From NCBI GenBank assembly GCA_943846665.1, contig OX044358.1, forward strand, positions 2,046,001 to 2,110,000: a stretch of 64,000 bases of DNA. The letters run 5' to 3'. The position numbers and the translations under genes were made by a program. Under the pieces are notes generated by a model that was given only the letters and a program-made list of their open reading frames with translations, did not search any database and was not told the DNA's origin. Positions 1 to 8,295 of this stretch are shown here, one piece after another; the stretch's first letter is position 1; the number at the start of each line of letters is the position of its first letter. This DNA comes from Arcticimaribacter sp002477625. GTDB taxonomy: Bacteria > Bacteroidota > Bacteroidia > Flavobacteriales > Flavobacteriaceae.

Positions 1-1047
1 GAGAAGGACTTTCTTCTTTATGCGCCTTATCACAACTTCGCGTATGTCATCAAATTTTTACGGGAGGCAGCCTTGGATCCTAAGGTGAGAACCATCAAAA
101 TAACCTTATACCGTTTGTCTCAAAACTCTCAGGTTGTGAGTGCCCTAATCAATGCAGCTAAAAACGGAAAGAAAGTTACCGTGCAAATCGAATTGCAGGC
201 TCGTTTTGACGAGAAGAACAACATCATATTTGCAGAACGTTTGGAAGCAGCAGGTGTACAACTTATTTTTGGTGTTCCCGGATTGAAAGTACATACAAAG
301 ATCTGCTTGGTAGAACGAGAAGAAGGGAAAAAGTTCAAGCGATACGGTTTCATTAGTTCAGGAAACTTCAACGAAAGTACTGCTAAAATTTATACGGATT
401 ATACCCTCTTTACCGCCCATCAAAAAGTATTGAAAGATGTTGGGAAGGTGTTTGGTTTTTTTGAAGTAAACTACAAGATTAATTCCTACAAACACTTGAT
501 CGTTTCTCCGCATTATACTGCTGTAGTACTGAACCGACTGATTGAAAATGAAATTGAAAATGCACTCCAAGGGAAACCAGCAAAAATAAAACTAAAACTC
601 AACAGCATTACGAACAATAAAATCATAGAAAAACTCTATGAAGCCAGTAATGCAGGAGTTGAAATTCACATGATCGTTCGGGGAGTTTGTTGCTTAATTC
701 CCGGAGTTAAGGGGATGAGCGAACAGATCGAAGTCATCAGTATAGTCGATAAATACTTGGAACATCCCAGAGTTTATATTTTTGAAAATGGAGGAGAACC
801 CAAGATGTACATTTCTTCAGCAGATCTGATGACCCGTAATATTGAAAACAGGGTTGAAGTTGCTTGTCCAATCTATGATTTAGATTTACAAAAGCAATTA
901 TTAGACACCTTTATGATCAGTTGGAATGACAACGTCAAGGCTCGAATTTTAAATGGGCCGATCCAAAATAAATTCAAAAAAACAACAGGAAAACCTTTGC
1001 GCTCCCAGTGGGAAATGCACGAATACTTTAAAGCCCTATTGAAGTAA
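1..1047 (+). CDS. ppk1: Polyphosphate kinase, C-terminal part (5' end outside window)
   Basis: The reading frame is open from base 1, so this is the C-terminal half (348 codons) of a PPK1 that is normally about 690 residues. PPK1 reversibly transfers the terminal phosphate of ATP to polyphosphate. Visible family motifs are the phospholipase D-like segment with GLKVHTK, which carries the histidine expected to be phosphorylated, the conserved GNFNESTAKIYTDYTLFTAH block, and the second conserved block SADLMTRNIENRVEVACPI near the C-terminus. The stop codon shares one base with the start of the next gene (TAATG), an exopolyphosphatase, so synthesis and breakdown of polyphosphate are translationally coupled. 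The true start is upstream of the window; internal methionine or TTG codons here are not starts. Confidence 0.95.
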   Translation, partial: EKDFLLYAPYHNFAYVIKFLREAALDPKVRTIKITLYRLSQNSQVVSALINAAKNGKKVTVQIELQARFDEKNNIIFAERLEAAGVQLIFGVPGLKVHTKICLVEREEGKKFKRYGFISSGNFNESTAKIYTDYTLFTAHQKVLKDVGKVFGFFEVNYKINSYKHLIVSPHYTAVVLNRLIENEIENALQGKPAKIKLKLNSITNNKIIEKLYEASNAGVEIHMIVRGVCCLIPGVKGMSEQIEVISIVDKYLEHPRVYIFENGGEPKMYISSADLMTRNIENRVEVACPIYDLDLQKQLLDTFMISWNDNVKARILNGPIQNKFKKTTGKPLRSQWEMHEYFKALLK

Positions 1048-1937
1048 TGAAAGTAAAAAAGTTAGCAGCAATTGATATTGGATCCAATGCAATTCGGATA
1101 TTGATTACAAACGTAGTTCAAGAAGTAGGAGAGCACCCTGTTTATATGAAAAGTGAATTGATTCGAGTGCCCATTCGCTTAGGGCAAGATTCATTTACCG
1201 TTGGTGAGATATCAAAGAAAAACATGAAGCGGGTTGTAAAAGCCATGAAGTCTTTTAAACTGATTATGAAAGTCTATGGGGTAAAACATTATATGGCCTG
1301 CGCTACTTCTGCTCTTCGCGAGTCTAATAATGCGGACGAACTCGTTGCTCGGGTGAAGAAAAAAGCAAAAATTAAGATTGAAGTTATTGACGGACGTAAA
1401 GAGGCAGAAATCATTTCCAATACTACGATATTAAACAACTTCGGTCAAAGTCAAAATTTCCTTTATGTTGATGTTGGTGGGGGAAGCTCAGAATTCAGTG
1501 TCCTTCAGAACGGAAAACGGATTGTTTCTAAATCATTTAAAACGGGTACCGTGCGTATGCTCAATAATATGGTCAATGAAAAAGTCTGGCTCGAAATAGA
1601 AAAATGGATACGAACCCATACGGCAGGCATCGAAAACATCGCTCTCTTAGGGTCAGGAGGAAACATCAACAAAGTTTTTAAACTTTCCAATACTAAAGAA
1701 GGGAAGCCGCTTACTTATATCAAGATCAATACCTTTTACCAAGATTTGAAAAAACTAAACTATGATCAGCGGATTTTAAAATACAATCTAAACCTAGATC
1801 GTGCCGATGTTATTTTACCAGCATTAGAAATATACCTTAAAGCCCTAAAATGGAGCGGCGCAACCAAAGTATTCGTCCCTAAAATTGGCTTGGCAGACGG
1901 GATGATTAAGATGATGTATAAGAAGTATAACGCTTAA
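1047..1937 (+). CDS. ppx: Exopolyphosphatase, Ppx/GppA family
   Basis: A 296-residue protein of the ASKHA-fold Ppx/GppA phosphatases, which release orthophosphate from polyphosphate ends or hydrolyse pppGpp. The N-terminus has the phosphate-binding loop AAIDIGSNAIRILI and the second loop DVGGGSSEF at about residues 141-149. It lacks the long C-terminal HD-like domain of E. coli Ppx (about 510 residues), as is usual for short Bacteroidota members. The ATG overlaps the ppk1 stop by one base, so the two form an operon. It ends 2 bp from the convergent dnaX C-terminal frame with no terminator visible between them. Polyphosphate rather than pppGpp as the main substrate is inferred from the neighbour. 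Confidence 0.92.
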   Translation: MKVKKLAAIDIGSNAIRILITNVVQEVGEHPVYMKSELIRVPIRLGQDSFTVGEISKKNMKRVVKAMKSFKLIMKVYGVKHYMACATSALRESNNADELVARVKKKAKIKIEVIDGRKEAEIISNTTILNNFGQSQNFLYVDVGGGSSEFSVLQNGKRIVSKSFKTGTVRMLNNMVNEKVWLEIEKWIRTHTAGIENIALLGSGGNINKVFKLSNTKEGKPLTYIKINTFYQDLKKLNYDQRILKYNLNLDRADVILPALEIYLKALKWSGATKVFVPKIGLADGMIKMMYKKYNA

Positions 1938-1939
1938 AT

Positions 1940-2620
1940 CTACAGATCCAAATCGAATTCTTTTTTCAGTAAATCAAGAACAGGATTGATTTCCTTTAAC
2001 CGTTCATATTTTTCTTCTGGAGTATAGATGAAATTCTTTTCCGTTAGTTCGTCAACAATAACCTTTACGGAGATGTCATAATTCTTTAAACTCGACCTGA
2101 GGTAGGGAACAAAGGCAGTGAATTCTCGCTCGAGTTCTACCTTGTTGAGATCTGAAGGAACGTTGAAATGAACTGTTGTATTGTCAACGAGAACTGGCTT
2201 ACTTATTTTAAGGAGGGAGGCTATGTTTTGGTCTCCCTTTTTAAACTTCATTTCTTGATACGTATTCCAAAAGTCCAAGAGTTGCTCTTCTGTAAAGACT
2301 TCTTTGGGTAGGTCTTTTACAACTTCTGTTGGTTTTTGTTGTTGCTCCCAATCCTTTTTCTTTTTGATGCTAGAAAGAGACAAGCTCGAAACCTGATTGG
2401 ATTGAAGCGAACTTATTGTTATTTGGGGTTTGGGAAGAACCTCTTTTACTGGCTCAGCAGCAACAACTACGGCTGGTGGTTCGCTGCTTGCTTTAGGGGC
2501 TTCAGTTTTTGGTGCTGAAGTTACTGGGTTTGTTTGGGAGGGATTGAGTTTATGGGTTGGGATTAGCTGCCCTTTTTTTTTTCTCCATCGAAGTGGAGTG
2601 AGGCTAGCTGCATGATGCAC
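1940..2620 (-). CDS. dnaX: DnaX tau-specific C-terminal extension, in the -1 frame
   Basis: This frame continues dnaX after a -1 shift at the A10 run (2573-2582). The usable part starts at the run, reading GQLIP onward, and gives about 210 residues. It has a low-complexity Pro/Ala/Val/Lys linker, then a compact C-terminal domain beginning near FTEEQLLDFWNTYQEM and ending KKEFDLDL, which is the usual flavobacterial DnaX tail and corresponds to the region that binds the polymerase and helicase in tau. The ATG at 2618-2620 lies inside the upstream gene in another frame and gives a nonsense N-terminus, so I do not believe it is a separate gene. It is made as a fusion by slippage, or the base call of the run is wrong. 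Confidence 0.75.
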   Translation of the reverse strand: MHHAASLTPLRWRKKKGQLIPTHKLNPSQTNPVTSAPKTEAPKASSEPPAVVVAAEPVKEVLPKPQITISSLQSNQVSSLSLSSIKKKKDWEQQQKPTEVVKDLPKEVFTEEQLLDFWNTYQEMKFKKGDQNIASLLKISKPVLVDNTTVHFNVPSDLNKVELEREFTAFVPYLRSSLKNYDISVKVIVDELTEKNFIYTPEEKYERLKEINPVLDLLKKEFDLDL

Positions 2621-3648
2621 AACTCGACGTGTAAGCGTTTGTTGTTGCTGTTTTTGAAATTCAGTTCACAGCTATGAGCCAAATCAATTGCATCCATCAG
2701 ATGGCTCAAATTGAGTTTTGTTGCCTGATCTGCATAAGCTTGTTGCAAGCTTTCACTTATTTCGAGTAGCGGAATTGTTTTCGGGTTTTTACTTATCAGT
2801 AAATCTCTAAAATGAGAAGCAAGTCCTGATACAAATTGATGTCCTTCTATTCCCTTTTGGAGAATGGTGTCGAATTGTATTAAACTGTCGGGGATGTTGT
2901 TTGCTATGAGGTGATCCGTAAATTCTAAATAGGCACCCTTATCTAAAATATTTAGATTTTCTGCAACAGCTTCTGCAGTCAAATTCTGATTACTAAAACT
3001 ACTCATTCGATCGAAAATAGACAAGGCATCACGCATGGCGCCGTCTGCTTTTTGGGCAATCAAATGCAGGGCTTCATCTTCGTAGGTAATTCCTTGCTCT
3101 TTGGCTAAATCTGCCAAGTAGTTTTGTGTGTCGCTTGCCGTAATCCTTTTGAATTCGAAGATTTGACAACGGGAGAGTATGGTGGGTATTATTTTGTGCT
3201 TTTCGGTAGTAGCTAAAATAAAGATTACGTGTTTTGGAGGTTCCTCTAGGGTTTTTAAAAACGCATTGAAGGCCGCAGTAGAGAGCATGTGCACCTCATC
3301 AATGATATACACTTTGTGCGTTCCCGTTTGTGGTGGAATCCGAACTTGATCGTTGAGGCTTCGTATGTCGTCAACGGAATTGTTTGAAGCCGCATCGAGT
3401 TCGAAAATATTGAAAGCGAAATCCTGATCAGGATCTATATTTTCGTGATCTTTGCTGTTGATTTGCTTAGCTAGAATACGAGCACAGGTTGTTTTCCCTA
3501 CACCCCTCGGTCCACAAAAAAGTAAGGCCTGTGGCAGTTGATTCTTAAGAATTGCATTGCGTAAAGTCTCGGTAATAGCCGATTGGCCAACAACATCTTT
3601 GAATTGTTGTGGACGATATTTTAGAGCAGATACTACAAAGGGTTCCAT
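2563..3648 (-). CDS. dnaX: DNA polymerase III clamp loader subunit DnaX, zero-frame (gamma-like) form
   Basis: The zero frame encodes 361 residues and stops 3 codons after the A10 run. It contains the complete AAA+ ATPase core: Walker A GPRGVGKTT (about residues 46-54), Walker B IIDEVHML, sensor ILSRCQIFEF, and the helical collar domain ending LCIMQLASLHFDGEKKK. The four-cysteine zinc module of E. coli DnaX is not visible between Walker A and the DAASNNSVDDIR block. The protein loads the sliding clamp at the replication fork. The length matches domains I-III only, so on its own it would behave as gamma. The remainder of a normal DnaX lies in the -1 frame immediately downstream (1940-2582). 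Whether both forms are made, or the run is miscalled, cannot be settled from sequence alone. Confidence 0.93.
   Translation of the reverse strand: MEPFVVSALKYRPQQFKDVVGQSAITETLRNAILKNQLPQALLFCGPRGVGKTTCARILAKQINSKDHENIDPDQDFAFNIFELDAASNNSVDDIRSLNDQVRIPPQTGTHKVYIIDEVHMLSTAAFNAFLKTLEEPPKHVIFILATTEKHKIIPTILSRCQIFEFKRITASDTQNYLADLAKEQGITYEDEALHLIAQKADGAMRDALSIFDRMSSFSNQNLTAEAVAENLNILDKGAYLEFTDHLIANNIPDSLIQFDTILQKGIEGHQFVSGLASHFRDLLISKNPKTIPLLEISESLQQAYADQATKLNLSHLMDAIDLAHSCELNFKNSNNKRLHVELCIMQLASLHFDGEKKKGS
2573..2598 (-). promoter_or_regulatory. Slippery A10 run with upstream hairpin in dnaX
   Basis: On the coding strand the sequence is CTCCACTTCGATGGAG followed by ten A and GGGC. Zero-frame codons end GAA AAA AAA AAG GGC AGC TAA, so the last seven bases before GGC are the heptamer A AAA AAG used for -1 ribosomal frameshifting in E. 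coli dnaX. A 5-bp stem (CTCCA/TGGAG, 6-base loop) abuts the run, the arrangement in which a nascent RNA hairpin can also stimulate RNA polymerase slippage. Adding one A (or losing two) or shifting ribosomes by -1 joins the core to the C-terminal extension. Confidence 0.7.
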
Positions 3649-3728
3649 ATCCCATAAAAGTAAAAAAATCTAAATGGATATTCGACTATACTGCTTCAAA
3701 ATAACATCTAAATTATTAACATAATATG

Positions 3729-3736
3729 TACCTTTG
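3729..3736 (+). promoter_or_regulatory. -7 promoter element for rnpB
   Basis: TACCTTTG matches the Bacteroidota -7 consensus TAnnTTTG and ends 4 bases before the predicted 5' end of RNase P RNA. I do not see a TTTG-like -33 element at 19 bases upstream. Confidence 0.6.
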
Positions 3737-3740
3737 CGCA

Positions 3741-4033
3741 AGCAGGTCTCTTATCGCTGCTCATCCTAGATGAGGGGAGGAAAGTCCGGACACCATAGAG
3801 CAGTATAGCGGGTAACGCCCGTCGTTCGCCTCGGCGAATAGGACAAGTGCAGCAGAAAGTATGTACAGGTAAGGCTGTAGTGAAACCAGGTAAACTCTAT
3901 ACGGTGCAACGCCAAGTAAATTTGCGCTTGAGAGCGGCTCGCTCGATGTAAAAGGGTAGGCGGTTGGAGCTTTTGAGTAATCAAAAGCCTAGATAAATGA
4001 TAAGACTCGACAGAATCCGGCTTATGGCCTGCT
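3741..4033 (+). ncRNA. rnpB: RNase P RNA, bacterial class A type
   Basis: The catalytic RNA of RNase P, which removes 5' leaders from tRNA precursors. The 5' conserved core GAGGAAAGTCCGGAC lies at about 3777-3791 and the 3' core ACAGAATCCGGCTTAT at about 4010-4025. The ends pair as helix P1: AGCAGGTC at 3741-3748 with GGCCTGCT at 4026-4033, eight pairs with one G-U. These landmarks fix the strand and both ends. Length (about 293 nt) is on the short side of class A RNAs. It is convergent with rsmD and its terminal T-run includes the rsmD stop codon region. Confidence 0.93.
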
Positions 4034-4040
4034 TTTTTTT
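4033..4040 (+). terminator. T-run ending rnpB
   Basis: Eight T follow directly on the 3' strand of the P1 helix, so P1 plus the T-run can act as an intrinsic terminator. The run reaches the stop codon of the convergent rsmD gene (TTA at 4039-4041). Confidence 0.5.
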
Positions 4041-4572
4041 ATTCAAAAAAACTAAACGTATTGCTACCATAATTTCGGGAAGACTCAAAATTTGGGTGTT
4101 CATCTAATTTATATTGTTTAGAATGTTCTACCACTAGTTGTCCATCTTCCTTCAGCCAGTTGCCCTCAAAAACTAGAGTAACGAGTTTTAAGAACTCTTC
4201 TTCTGGAAGATCATAAGGAGGATCTGCGAAGACAACATCAAAACTTTGGTGCGGTTTTTTGAGGTAATCAAAAACATTTTTACATACTACGGCAACATTC
4301 AAATTGAAATGAGTGCTGGTTTCTTCAATGAAACGCGTACAGTATTTGTTTTGATCTACCGCAACAATATCGCTCACACCTCTAGAACCAAATTCATAAC
4401 TGATGTTACCTGTACCCGAGAATAAATCCAACACTCGAATTTCACTAAATTCAACCCAATTGTTTAGTATGTTGAATAAGGCTTCTTTGGAACGGTCGGT
4501 GGTGGGACGAACGGGGAGCTTTTTGGGAGCTGTAATTCGCCTCCCTTTTAAGGAGCCAGAAATAATCCGCAT
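4039..4572 (-). CDS. rsmD: 16S rRNA (guanine966-N2)-methyltransferase RsmD
   Basis: A 177-residue SAM-dependent methyltransferase that modifies G966 of 16S rRNA in the small subunit. The start MRIISGSLKGRRI, the following RPTTDRSKEALFNIL, the SAM-binding block VLDLFSGTGNISYEF and the catalytic DPPY (in VVFADPPYDLP) are all hallmark RsmD motifs, and the length is normal. Its start overlaps the stop of the upstream DUF3822 gene by one base (TGATG), a pairing conserved in flavobacteria as far as I know, so the two are probably co-translated. Confidence 0.95.
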   Translation of the reverse strand: MRIISGSLKGRRITAPKKLPVRPTTDRSKEALFNILNNWVEFSEIRVLDLFSGTGNISYEFGSRGVSDIVAVDQNKYCTRFIEETSTHFNLNVAVVCKNVFDYLKKPHQSFDVVFADPPYDLPEEEFLKLVTLVFEGNWLKEDGQLVVEHSKQYKLDEHPNFESSRNYGSNTFSFFE

Positions 4573-5339
4573 CAGCCTATTTTGTTTTCTAAAAACGGAA
4601 CAGGATGTTTCGTCTGATGATTTCCTGAGGGAGCATCCAGAAAAATAAGGTCGTTGTGATACTCTTGAACCCCCTGGTAGTATTCAGCAAAATGATCATA
4701 TTCTCCTAGGAAAGCTAATTTAAAACTCTCAGGCTTTAAGTAAAATTGTTCGGTAATATAAAAAAGATAGTATAAAAACTCATCCAGCTGTTGTTGCTCA
4801 AAAGAATTGAAGAACAAAAGCTGTGCCCCTTGAAAGAGAAACAACTCAAATGCACCCTCTCTTAGATGAACGAAGAGCTGCTTTTTGGGAGTTCCCATCG
4901 AGAAATCTGTCAACGGAGCGAGCAAGGTAGTGGTGGCATGTTTTGCTTTAAGAGTAGGGAATAGTTCTTTTAAGACTGCCCATTTTTGTTCATCCCTTGA
5001 ATATACTACAACCTGATTGTAGGGCTCCAACACATCAAATACAACCTTTTGATTTGATTCTATAGTTAATCCTTTGGACAGGTAAAATGATGCATTTTCT
5101 TTTTCAAACAATTCTAAAGGAACAATACTTGAAAGTCCTTCTAAGTGGATTAGATGCACTGTTTCAGAAACCAATTCTTCTTGGTCTAAAAAATCAGATA
5201 TTGCCTTGGGGTCAATAGTGCTTGAATCCTCTGCTGCATAGAAACAGGATTTCTTTTGGCTACAAAAAGAAAATCCATCCCTGAGTACAAGGATGGATAA
5301 ATCATTTGGTTGATGTTTGTTAGTTTTTAGGACCATCAA
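4572..5339 (-). CDS. DUF3822 family protein
   Basis: A 255-residue soluble protein with no signal peptide or membrane segment. The N-terminal pattern PNDLSILVLRDGFSFC and the later segment FELFLFQGAQLLFFNSFEQQQLDEFLYYLFYITEQF resemble the Bacteroidota family DUF3822, thought to have an actin-like ATPase-type fold reminiscent of type IV pilus PilM-like or FtsA-like proteins. No function is established. It sits between a membrane-anchored protein (20-bp overlap) and rsmD (1-bp overlap), so the three form one transcription unit. The family assignment is from recall of sequence pattern, not a search. Confidence 0.78.
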   Translation of the reverse strand: MMVLKTNKHQPNDLSILVLRDGFSFCSQKKSCFYAAEDSSTIDPKAISDFLDQEELVSETVHLIHLEGLSSIVPLELFEKENASFYLSKGLTIESNQKVVFDVLEPYNQVVVYSRDEQKWAVLKELFPTLKAKHATTTLLAPLTDFSMGTPKKQLFVHLREGAFELFLFQGAQLLFFNSFEQQQLDEFLYYLFYITEQFYLKPESFKLAFLGEYDHFAEYYQGVQEYHNDLIFLDAPSGNHQTKHPVPFLENKIG

Positions 5340-5967
5340 ATAAAGAAGGCCAGTTACCGTTTTCGCTTACGTATGTCAATGAGCCCAATACAATGTCTGG
5401 ACCATTTACACCGTCAACAGAAAATGTTTCGTTCTCTTGTTTTAACAAGTCTTTATTCTGATCGTGTAAAATCACGCTTTTTGAAACCTTAACTTCAAAT
5501 ACAGGAACACTATATCCATTTTTGTCGATGATATCTGCTTTGATCGAAAATTCTGCATCGATACCCTCTACTGGTACTTTTCTTAAATCTGCATAATCTG
5601 TTGAGTTGCGGAATAAGGAATCTTTAACTGGTATGAAACCTAGCGTATCAACAACAATAACTTCTTTCAACATATCAATACGATATATTTTGTCGTATTC
5701 AAGATAAGAAGAGTCGCGTTTTTGAATCAAGGTGAAAATACCATTATCAATAAAACTAACTAAGCTATCGAAATTGTCAGCGTAATAACCTTTAACATCT
5801 TTATGAGCAATCTCTGCTTTTCTAATTTCCTTAAGACGAGAAATTACATCTGCGTAACGCTCGTTTTTAGTTTCGTTAAAATTTATAGGACCATTAATCG
5901 AATCATATATTTTATAGCTAAAAAATACAATTAGAATCCAAAGTACAGCTTGTAGTGCAATCTTCAT
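5320..5967 (-). CDS. Membrane-anchored hypothetical protein of flavobacterial type
   Basis: A 215-residue protein starting MKIALQAVLWILIVFFSYKIYDSI, a single N-terminal membrane anchor or signal anchor, followed by a Lys/Asp-rich region expected outside the cytoplasmic membrane. Segments such as RYADVISRLKEIRKAEIAHKD recur in flavobacterial proteins of unknown function and loosely recall pilin-like N-termini with adjoining helices. I chose the ATG at 5965-5967 because a promoter -7 element covers 5989-5996, so an ATG further upstream at 5991 cannot be transcribed as a start. First gene of the unit with DUF3822 and rsmD. Function unknown. Confidence 0.8.
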   Translation of the reverse strand: MKIALQAVLWILIVFFSYKIYDSINGPINFNETKNERYADVISRLKEIRKAEIAHKDVKGYYADNFDSLVSFIDNGIFTLIQKRDSSYLEYDKIYRIDMLKEVIVVDTLGFIPVKDSLFRNSTDYADLRKVPVEGIDAEFSIKADIIDKNGYSVPVFEVKVSKSVILHDQNKDLLKQENETFSVDGVNGPDIVLGSLTYVSENGNWPSLFDGPKN

Positions 5968-5988
5968 TATTTTAATTTTTGTTGAAAA

Positions 5989-6018
5989 CAAATCTACAAT
6001 TTTTTTTTATTCATGAAA
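5989..6018 (-). promoter_or_regulatory. Promoter for the 5967-4039 gene unit
   Basis: On the minus strand TTTC (6015-6018) and TAGATTTG (5989-5996) are separated by 18 bases, close to the Bacteroidota consensus TTTG-N19-TAnnTTTG. The predicted transcription start is near 5984, giving a short AT-rich leader before the ATG at 5967. Confidence 0.6.
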
Positions 6019-6062
6019 GTATTTAGGAAATGAATTATCTTCCCGAAAATTAATAATCAAAA

Positions 6063-7487
6063 ATGGATTCTTCAGAATTTAAAAAACTACTAAGTAAAAG
6101 ATTCCCTTTTGATGCTACTGATTCTCAAAAATTCTGGTTGGAATCGATTGTTGATTTTTTATATACAGCCGATAAAAATGTTTTGTATTTACTCAAAGGT
6201 TATGCAGGTACAGGAAAGTCTACACTTATAGGACACCTGGTTAAACTCCTCCATGAGGCCAATTACAAAGCAGTATTGATGGCTCCTACAGGCCGTGCAG
6301 CAAAAGTAATCGCAAATTATTCGGGTAAAAAAGCATTTACGATTCACAAGCAAATTTATTTCACCAAGACAGAAAAAGGTTCAGGTGTGCAGTTTGTATT
6401 AAAACCCAATAAATACAGAAACACTCTCTTTATTGTCGATGAAGCGTCTATGATTGGTGATGATCGCCAGAATGCCAAGTTATTTGAGAACGGATCTTTA
6501 TTAGATGATTTGATGCAGTATGTTGATGCAGGAACCAACTGTAAGTTGCTTTTGGTGGGAGACCCGGCACAGCTTCCTCCGGTTCACTTATCAATAAGCC
6601 CTGCTTTGGACGGGGAATACTTAGAAAATAAATTCAACAAAACGGTCACCGAATGGGAGTTGAAAGAAGTTGTTCGTCAGCAAAAAGATTCGGGTATTTT
6701 AGGAAATGCAACACAACTTAGAAGGCAGATGGATGAAGAAGATTTTGATTCATTTTCATTTGACCTTACTGTTGCTCGTGATGTACAACGCCTGCAGGAT
6801 GGAAATGAAATTTTGGAATTACTCGATGATGCACTTCGAAATGGAGGTCTAGAAGAAACTGTTTTTATTGTTCGTTCAAACAAAAGAGCCAATTTATACA
6901 ACCAACAGATAAGAGGGAGAATTTTATTCTTGGAAGCCGATTTGTCTGTTGGTGATCAGTTGATGGTAGTTAAAAATAATTATTTTTGGTTGGAACCAGA
7001 ATCTGATCCTGGTTTTATTGCCAATGGAGATTTGGTGAAAGTACTTCGTATTTTCAGTCATCACGAACTGTATGACTTCAAATTCGCAAAGGTTGAAGTT
7101 CAGTTGGTTGATTATCCAGACGAGAAACCTTTTGAAACAGTCCTCTTATTGGATACGCTAAGTTCGGAAAGTCCATCCCTGACTTATGAAGAAGGAAATC
7201 AGTTGTACTTAGCTGTTCAAGAAGATTATCAACACCTCAGTACAAAGTACAAACGTTTTTTAGCAGTAAAAAACAATCCTTATTTTAATGCTTTACAAGT
7301 GAAATACTCCTATGCCATCACCTGTCATAAGTCGCAAGGAGGCCAATGGAAAAATGTTTTTATCGAGCAACCCTATTTACCCGATAGTCCCGATTTGAGT
7401 TATTTTAGATGGCTCTATACCGCTTTGACTCGGGCTCAAACTAATTTGTATCTCGTAGGGTTTAAGGATGACTTTTTCAAGAAATAA
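6063..7487 (+). CDS. RecD-like ATP-dependent DNA helicase (superfamily 1)
   Basis: A 474-residue SF1B helicase related to RecD2 and Dda. Walker A is GYAGTGKST (residues 46-54), the DEAS Walker B is IVDEASMI, a motif III-like LLVGDPAQLPPV follows, and the C-terminal UvrD-like motif is YAITCHKSQGGQWKNVF with the arginine finger region LYTALTRAQ. It probably unwinds DNA 5' to 3' in repair or replication restart. It is not full RecD of a RecBCD complex, since it lacks the long N-terminal domain. Divergent from the 5967 gene and followed by kdsB, an order I recall from other Bacteroidota. Confidence 0.9.
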   Translation: MDSSEFKKLLSKRFPFDATDSQKFWLESIVDFLYTADKNVLYLLKGYAGTGKSTLIGHLVKLLHEANYKAVLMAPTGRAAKVIANYSGKKAFTIHKQIYFTKTEKGSGVQFVLKPNKYRNTLFIVDEASMIGDDRQNAKLFENGSLLDDLMQYVDAGTNCKLLLVGDPAQLPPVHLSISPALDGEYLENKFNKTVTEWELKEVVRQQKDSGILGNATQLRRQMDEEDFDSFSFDLTVARDVQRLQDGNEILELLDDALRNGGLEETVFIVRSNKRANLYNQQIRGRILFLEADLSVGDQLMVVKNNYFWLEPESDPGFIANGDLVKVLRIFSHHELYDFKFAKVEVQLVDYPDEKPFETVLLLDTLSSESPSLTYEEGNQLYLAVQEDYQHLSTKYKRFLAVKNNPYFNALQVKYSYAITCHKSQGGQWKNVFIEQPYLPDSPDLSYFRWLYTALTRAQTNLYLVGFKDDFFKK

Positions 7488-7522
7488 TAACGATCTGAAG
7501 CCGTAATTAAGTCAACACTTAG

Positions 7523-7530
7523 TATTTTTG
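7523..7530 (+). promoter_or_regulatory. -7 element upstream of kdsB
   Basis: TATTTTTG matches TAnnTTTG and lies 17 bases before the kdsB ATG. No matching -33 element at the usual distance was found, so this is a weak call. Confidence 0.4.
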
Positions 7531-7547
7531 ATATCCACAAGCACCCT

Positions 7548-8285
7548 ATGAAAATAATTGCCGTTATTCCAGCTCGTTACCACGCTTCTCGTTTTCCAGG
7601 AAAACTGATGCAAAAACTAGGGGATACTACTTTGATTGCACATACCTATAAAAACGTGCTTGCCACCGGCTTGTTTTCGGAAGTCCTGGTGGCGACCGAT
7701 AGTGATGCAATTCAGAGTGAAATCGAAAAACTTGGTGGGTTAGTTTTTAGAAGTTTAAAAGAACACGAATGTGGCAGTGATCGTATTGCGGAGGCAGTTT
7801 TGAATCACAATGCGGATGTTGTAGTCAATATCCAAGGCGATGAGCCGTTTTTGAATCAACCGAGCCTCAAAGCACTCCTGAAGGTCTTTAGAGAGGATGT
7901 TGATCAACAGATTGACCTGGCTTCTTTGATGACTCCCCTGAGAGAAAAAGAAGAAATTGAAAACCCCAACAATGTAAAAGTGATTGTTGATCAACAGAAT
8001 TGTGCGCTTTATTTTTCTAGAAGCCCAATACCGTATTATCGTTCAACTGACCTTCCTCAAAATTATTACAAACATCTAGGAGTTTACGCTTTTAGAAGGG
8101 AAGCTTTACTTCATTTTAGTGCCTCAGAAATGACTCCTCTGGAGCAAGCAGAGAAAATAGAGTGTATCCGCTATTTGGAGCAGGGAAAAAAAATGAAAAT
8201 GGTTGTTACGCATCAATCGGCCATTGGAATTGATACCCCTGAAGATTTGAAAAAAGCGGAGCATTTTTTAAATAACCCTTCTTAA
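7548..8285 (+). CDS. kdsB: 3-deoxy-manno-octulosonate cytidylyltransferase
   Basis: A 245-residue CMP-Kdo synthetase: CTP plus Kdo gives CMP-Kdo, the donor for the inner core of lipopolysaccharide. The N-terminal nucleotide-binding motif IAVIPARYHASRFPGKLM, the LVATDSDAI block and NIQGDEPFL (about residues 93-101, metal binding) are diagnostic, and YKHLGVYAFRREAL and PLEQAEKIECIRYLE are the usual C-terminal signatures. Length is normal for the family. The acyltransferase gene follows after 10 bp and may be co-transcribed, which fits a shared envelope role. Confidence 0.96.
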   Translation: MKIIAVIPARYHASRFPGKLMQKLGDTTLIAHTYKNVLATGLFSEVLVATDSDAIQSEIEKLGGLVFRSLKEHECGSDRIAEAVLNHNADVVVNIQGDEPFLNQPSLKALLKVFREDVDQQIDLASLMTPLREKEEIENPNNVKVIVDQQNCALYFSRSPIPYYRSTDLPQNYYKHLGVYAFRREALLHFSASEMTPLEQAEKIECIRYLEQGKKMKMVVTHQSAIGIDTPEDLKKAEHFLNNPS

Positions 8286-8295
8286 GTACTGAACT

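Noticed and set aside
3766..3984. A 72-codon frame antisense to RNase P RNA
   Set aside because: It lies entirely inside rnpB, whose conserved cores and P1 pairing fix the real gene.
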